DNA of 64,000 nucleotides from assembly GCA_964424355.1 (NCBI GenBank), contig CAYRIO010000004.1:139556-203555 (forward strand), given 5' to 3'. Position 1 is the first letter of the stretch. Every line of letters begins with the position of its first letter. The stretch comes from CAZEHS01 sp964424355. GTDB lineage: Bacteria; Bacillota; Clostridia; Peptostreptococcales; Acidaminobacteraceae. The notes beneath the pieces are model-generated. The model made no database searches, was not told where the DNA came from, and worked only from the letters and a program-made list of their open reading frames with translations. Shown here one piece after another: positions 60,656 to 64,000 of this stretch. The position numbers and the translations under genes are program-made.

Positions 60656-60874
60656 TTAAAATAGATTTTTCAATTTATTGAATGCATCCCCGGCGCCGTC
60701 AATACCTACTTTTGCCACCACGGCATCTGTCACGGCCTTGATCTGATCATCCGGGAGATCCATCCCAATGAGAGACTCAACGGTGCCAATGGGGTTTTCT
60801 TTGAGCTTGGCTTTCAGACCCTCGTCTGCCATGATTTTTCCAACGACGTTTTCGATGATGTTATTGATGTCCAT
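60656..60874 (-). CDS. Small helical protein of unknown function
   Basis: 72 residues, acidic and helical: MDINNIIENVVGKIMADEGL, then LPDDQIKAVTDAVVAK. I do not recognise a family; similar short proteins occur in Clostridia. GAGGAGGAATAATA, lying in the last codons of the YegP-like gene, precedes ATG, so translation is coupled. Not a Nif11 peptide as far as I can tell. Confidence 0.6.
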   Translation of the reverse strand: MDINNIIENVVGKIMADEGLKAKLKENPIGTVESLIGMDLPDDQIKAVTDAVVAKVGIDGAGDAFNKLKNLF

Positions 60875-60876
60875 TA

Positions 60877-61248
60877 TTATTCCTCCTCAATGATTGGGGC
60901 TTCCTGAGCGTTCTTTCTGACGCTTTCAATGCCATTCAAGCAACCTGACTTCGCCGAATACCCCTCAGAAGTGAGGATGGTTTCGCCATTCCGGGCATTG
61001 AGCCTGAATCGGAATTCTCCGGCCTTGTCTGCATACATTTCGAATTTAGGGTTTGTAACTTTTTCATGATTCGGATCCGTCTGATCTTCAAATTTTGCAA
61101 TCGGGGCATTGACTTTAACGCTTTCAATTCCCTTTAGGCATGCTCCTTTTGTAGCATACACCTCCGATGTGCCTATGACCTGACCATTCTTAGACTTGAG
61201 ATCGAACTTGAATCCCGTGTTCGTCTTTCTGACGAGAAATTTCCCCAT
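60877..61248 (-). CDS. DUF1508 (YegP-like) protein, two repeats
   Basis: 123 residues with two DUF1508 units of about 55 residues: FKFDLKSKNGQVIGTSEVYATKGACLKGIESVK and FRFRLNARNGETILTSEGYSAKSGCLNGIESVR. YegP-type proteins are small cytoplasmic proteins whose role is unknown. Ends 2 bases before the next gene. Confidence 0.92.
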   Translation of the reverse strand: MGKFLVRKTNTGFKFDLKSKNGQVIGTSEVYATKGACLKGIESVKVNAPIAKFEDQTDPNHEKVTNPKFEMYADKAGEFRFRLNARNGETILTSEGYSAKSGCLNGIESVRKNAQEAPIIEEE

Positions 61249-61584
61249 TCCATGCTCCTTTCAGCTCGGTTCTACCTAAGGAATGTCGATGTTTTCAATT
61301 GGATTATACCTTTCCTGTGACATTTTAAACGCAGGACAAAGAAAGTTTCACAGATATAATGCTCCCATAGCTTGAGACACGAAAATAAAAGACTTACCGA
61401 TGCACGGGTGTATAAATTGTGCCTGGCCCTTTTGCCTGTGCAATCGCTCTTTCATTTTTTTGCTTGGTATGGCTTCTGAACGCAGTCAAAAAAACAGGTG
61501 AATTGCTTGCAATTCCCTGTTTTTTTGACTGCGAAGCATCGCAACGCGATCTTGCAACACCACTTGAGTGCCTCGGATTTTTTA
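61249..61584. other. Intergenic stretch holding a long hairpin
   Basis: 336 bases without a convincing gene. It contains the 53-base near-perfect hairpin at 61481-61533. The right part carries the CsbD gene terminator; the left part the YegP promoter region, with no clear boxes. Confidence 0.6.
61481..61533. repeat. 53-base hairpin, terminator-like in both directions
   Basis: CGCAGTCAAAAAAACAGG pairs with CCTGTTTTTTTGACTGCG; inner GAATTGC pairs with GCAATTC; one extra T bulges. Stem of 25 bp, loop TT. A T-run inside each arm gives it terminator character on both strands, yet the paired flanks beyond the T-run are unusual. Confidence 0.8.
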
Positions 61585-61800
61585 CTACAGTTTAGGTGTT
61601 TTATTCTGCCTCTCAATAAATAGCTTATACTCTTCTTCAGCCTTATCCTTTTCATACCCATATTTCGTATGAAGGATCCCTACCAGTTTGTCTTTCTCTC
61701 CGGAAATCACCATGAGATCGTCGTCCGTGAGTTTACCCCACTGTTTCTTAACCTCACCCTTGATTTCGCCCCATTTTCCTTTTAGGATGTCTTCATTCAT
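61585..61800 (-). CDS. CsbD-family stress protein
   Basis: 71 residues. MNEDILKGKWGEIKGEVKKQWGKLTDDDLMVISGEKDKLVGILHTKYGYEKDKAEEEY is the CsbD pattern. Family members are small general-stress proteins of unknown mechanism. ACGAGGAGGACTATT precedes ATG. Confidence 0.93.
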   Translation of the reverse strand: MNEDILKGKWGEIKGEVKKQWGKLTDDDLMVISGEKDKLVGILHTKYGYEKDKAEEEYKLFIERQNKTPKL

Positions 61801-61825
61801 AATAGTCCTCCTCGTCTACATCACT

Positions 61826-61855
61826 TGTAGGCACATTCAGTGAATGCTCCCTACA
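61826..61855 (-). repeat. Dyad in the csbD leader
   Basis: TGTAGG-ca-CATTCA-g-TGAATG-ctc-CCTACA, in the leader 26 bases before the CsbD start. Could be an operator or RNA hairpin. Confidence 0.5.
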
Positions 61856-62085
61856 TCTATAGCATAGAGGAACAGCCTGACATAAATCTGACAAGATATC
61901 TCATTTCGTCATCCAGTGTTAGCAAAAACCTCACAGGGGTCAGGCACTACCTATCCACTTATCAATACATATTTTCACCTGCGTCCCTGTCGCCCGTCAC
62001 CACTGCTGAATTTGGGATAGGCAGGGCCTCATCCCGTTGCCCTTCATACGTCTTAGAAATAATACTGATAAGCGACCTATCCATA

Positions 62086-62136
62086 AAAACAGGACACCCC
62101 CTCTGGAATTGCTTCTTGGAGGAGATGTCCTGTTTT
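62086..62136 (-). terminator. Terminator of the third chemoreceptor gene
   Basis: Minus strand AAAACAGGACA pairs with TGTCCTGTTTTTATGG, inner CTCC/GAGGGG pairs. It lies 14 bases past the stop codon. Confidence 0.8.
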
Positions 62137-62149
62137 ATTGGTCTTGACG

Positions 62150-64000
62150 TTAGATTTTGAATTTATCGATTTCCTTATTCAGTTCATGTGAAATCTCATT
62201 GAGCTTTTCTGCGGAGCGCGCCACTTCATCAACGGCAGATACCTGCTGATCCATGGAGGCGGTCACTTCCTCGGACGCAGCAGCGGTCTCCTCAGAAATG
62301 GCGGAGATGTTTTCGATGCTGGCAATAATGGCATCCTTATCCTTCGTCAGATGTCCCATAGAATCACCGATCAGTTTGATTTGAGTGGAGATTTCATGGT
62401 AGGAGGTCGTTATTGAGCCGAAGGAGCTGTATACGTTTGATACGGCGGTATTCTGTTCGCCGGCGATGCTTTTGAGCTCAGCCATGCTTTCCTTGGAACG
62501 GTTGCTGTCGGCCTGGATGTTGGTCACGATATTCCGGACTTCGTCCGCTGATTTAGCGGATTCTTCCGCAAGCTTCCGTATTTCCTCGGCAACCACCGCA
62601 AAGCCACGGCCATGCTCACCGGCCCGAGCAGCTTCGATGGAGGCGTTAAGCGCCAGAAGATTTGTCTGTACGGAAATGGCGGAGATAGAATCAAGAATGC
62701 TGCCGATCTGCTGTGTCTTTTCATTGAGCTGGTAGATAACGGACTGGATGTGGTCGTTGGCGATGTTGGTGGAGTCGGTCTTAACCTTGAGGAAATTGAC
62801 GGCTTCAACACCTGAATTGTTGGCTTGCATCAGGGATTCTGCCGCACTCAGCATATGCTCTGTATTCTTTGAGAGCAGTTCAAAGCTGTCCGAAAGTGCT
62901 TTTCCGATGATGGCTCCCTGTTCGGCATCAAGGGCCTGGTCCTGAGCGCCCTTTGCAATTTCATCCACCGTTTTTGCCACTTCATCGGCAGCTGCACTGG
63001 TCTGTTCGGATGTGGCGGCAAGATTTTGGGATGCCAGGGTGAGTTCGGCGGAAACCGACTTGACGTTATGGATCAGGGTACCTAAATCCAATACGGTCTT
63101 GTTGTAGATCTCACCTAATTGGCCGATTTCGTCCTTGGAACGCACGGCAAGCTTTTGGGTAAGATCCCCGTTGGAAAGATGCTGCATATAGCGGGTAAGC
63201 TCAAGGATCGGATTAACAAATCCATTAGCGCTGATCACAGAAACGATGATGGTCAGCACCAGTGTCACAGCCGTTGCCGCTAAAAAACCCATGATCAGCT
63301 GGTTCAGTGAATCGTTGAAAACCTTAGTGGGGATTACAAATGCAAAGGTCCAGCCATTTTCACTGATCGGAGCCATGGCGAACCATTTTTCGACCCCGTC
63401 GAAATCCTTATGCTTTTCAATGCGTGCTGTCTTCTTATCAAGGGCGGGCATATCTTTAAAGATGCCGTTTGCCGCTTCAGCAAGTGGCATGAGTTTTTCT
63501 TCAGTCGGTTGGAACGCCTTATTCGGATGGACGACAAAATTCTTGTCAGCGTCCAAAAGGAAGGCGTAGCTGCCTTCGCCGGCTTTGGCCTGCTCAACAA
63601 GTTGGGTCAGGAAATCAACATAAATGTCCGCCGCGCCTACGCCGATGACCGCACCGTCTTTAACAATCGGCCGTGCAACGGTGATGATCATCTTATTAGT
63701 GGTCACATCCAGATAGGGTGCTGTAAAAGCCAGCCCGTTGTTGGCAACCGCTGCGGTGTACCAGTCCCGGGTCGTACAGTCATAATCCTCACCCGGAATC
63801 CACCCGTCGCCGGAAATGAACTGTTTATCACTGAAACCTGCATAGAAGCTGATGATGTGCGGATTTTCCTTCTGCTTGCTTTGGAAATAATTGAAGAGGT
63901 AGGCCATATCATAATTTCCGATATTCTGCAGGTCATTGACCATCTCGGAAACCATTTTGCCCTGGGACATTGTCCAGCCGTTGATCTGTTCAGCATAGAC
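62150..64000 (-). CDS. Methyl-accepting chemotaxis protein, 5' end outside window
   Basis: The frame is open to the window edge; 616 residues are seen (an internal Met at 63970 is not the start). Extracellular dCache remnant (GEDYDCTTRDWYTAAVANNG, ITVARPIVKDGAVIGVGAADIY), TM around residue 235, HAMP, then signalling domain with QTNLLALNASIEAARAGEHGRGFAVVAEEIR. The Cache motif resembles those that bind amino acids, but the ligand is not shown. Confidence 0.95.
   Translation of the reverse strand, partial: VYAEQINGWTMSQGKMVSEMVNDLQNIGNYDMAYLFNYFQSKQKENPHIISFYAGFSDKQFISGDGWIPGEDYDCTTRDWYTAAVANNGLAFTAPYLDVTTNKMIITVARPIVKDGAVIGVGAADIYVDFLTQLVEQAKAGEGSYAFLLDADKNFVVHPNKAFQPTEEKLMPLAEAANGIFKDMPALDKKTARIEKHKDFDGVEKWFAMAPISENGWTFAFVIPTKVFNDSLNQLIMGFLAATAVTLVLTIIVSVISANGFVNPILELTRYMQHLSNGDLTQKLAVRSKDEIGQLGEIYNKTVLDLGTLIHNVKSVSAELTLASQNLAATSEQTSAAADEVAKTVDEIAKGAQDQALDAEQGAIIGKALSDSFELLSKNTEHMLSAAESLMQANNSGVEAVNFLKVKTDSTNIANDHIQSVIYQLNEKTQQIGSILDSISAISVQTNLLALNASIEAARAGEHGRGFAVVAEEIRKLAEESAKSADEVRNIVTNIQADSNRSKESMAELKSIAGEQNTAVSNVYSSFGSITTSYHEISTQIKLIGDSMGHLTKDKDAIIASIENISAISEETAAASEEVTASMDQQVSAVDEVARSAEKLNEISHELNKEIDKFKI

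Larger units (their letters stand above)
61801..62149. other. Intergenic stretch between CsbD and the chemoreceptor gene
   Basis: 349 bases. It contains the dyad at 61826-61855 and the chemoreceptor terminator at 62086-62136. The stretch 61856-62085 shows no gene; a plus-strand frame there has no ribosome site. Confidence 0.6.

Noticed and set aside
1..64000. CRISPR arrays, insertion sequences, prophage genes, tRNA and rRNA
   Set aside because: No regular repeat-spacer pattern, transposase, integrase, capsid or structural RNA signature was seen on either strand.

Overview
The window reads as chromosomal DNA of a motile, strictly or mainly anaerobic, mid-GC member of the Firmicutes, most likely a Clostridia lineage. 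Support: class III (oxygen-sensitive) ribonucleotide reductase NrdD/NrdG, rubrerythrin, a two-subunit 2-oxoacid:ferredoxin-type oxidoreductase, a relative of glycine reductase protein A, PdxST vitamin B6 synthesis, AGGAGG-type ribosome sites before almost every gene, three large chemoreceptors and five c-di-GMP-related proteins. I see no rRNA, tRNA, CRISPR array, insertion sequence or prophage. Genus cannot be fixed from the sequence alone.

Layout. 1-1.3 kb: end of nrdD and nrdG. 1.4-12 kb (mostly minus strand): an orphan PAS histidine kinase; a tandem FluC fluoride-channel/DUF190/DJ-1 group; a hemerythrin-like protein; an EamA transporter; pdxS-pdxT followed by a PucR-type regulator; a PAS-GGDEF cyclase. 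12-18.9 kb: a GrdA-like protein that lacks the selenocysteine motif, LacI regulator, acetyltransferase, YARHG/SH3 lipoprotein, Lrp regulator overlapping an EamA transporter, MscL and a degenerate GGDEF protein. 19.1-23.4 kb (plus): HerA-like ATPase, a repeat lipoprotein, and an ErcA-like iron alcohol dehydrogenase overlapping a histidine kinase. 23.5-39.5 kb: housekeeping and redox genes (flavin reductase, Ca2+/H+ antiporter, asparaginase, a sensor-GGDEF-HD-GYP protein, rubrerythrin, DUF523/DUF1722, KorAB, stalk-domain nuclease, PocR-domain kinase).

39.7-47.4 kb is an iron island: two ferrous-iron (Feo) loci converge. The plus-strand one is DUF2325-flavodoxin-DUF3793-feoA-feoB-HD-GYP-small Cys-rich protein behind two Fur-like boxes with a terminator between them. 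The minus-strand one is feoA, feoB and a 50-residue FeoB-associated Cys-rich membrane protein, with separate Fur-like boxes at feoA and feoB. 47.5-51.3 kb: acetyltransferase and self-regulated MarR, YdeI-like protein, and an ABC-F ATPase behind an attenuator-like leader. 51.3-57 kb: two chemoreceptors and an HD-GYP phosphodiesterase controlled by a c-di-GMP-I riboswitch with a terminator/antiterminator switch. 57.4-64 kb: lipoprotein, AlkZ-like glycosylase, PadR-LysE pair with a 27-bp operator, small stress-type proteins (YegP, CsbD), and the start-truncated third chemoreceptor.

The theme joining the parts is signal control: c-di-GMP made and degraded by several proteins, one degrading enzyme sitting in the iron-uptake operon and another under a c-di-GMP riboswitch, plus three histidine kinases with no response regulator encoded in the window.
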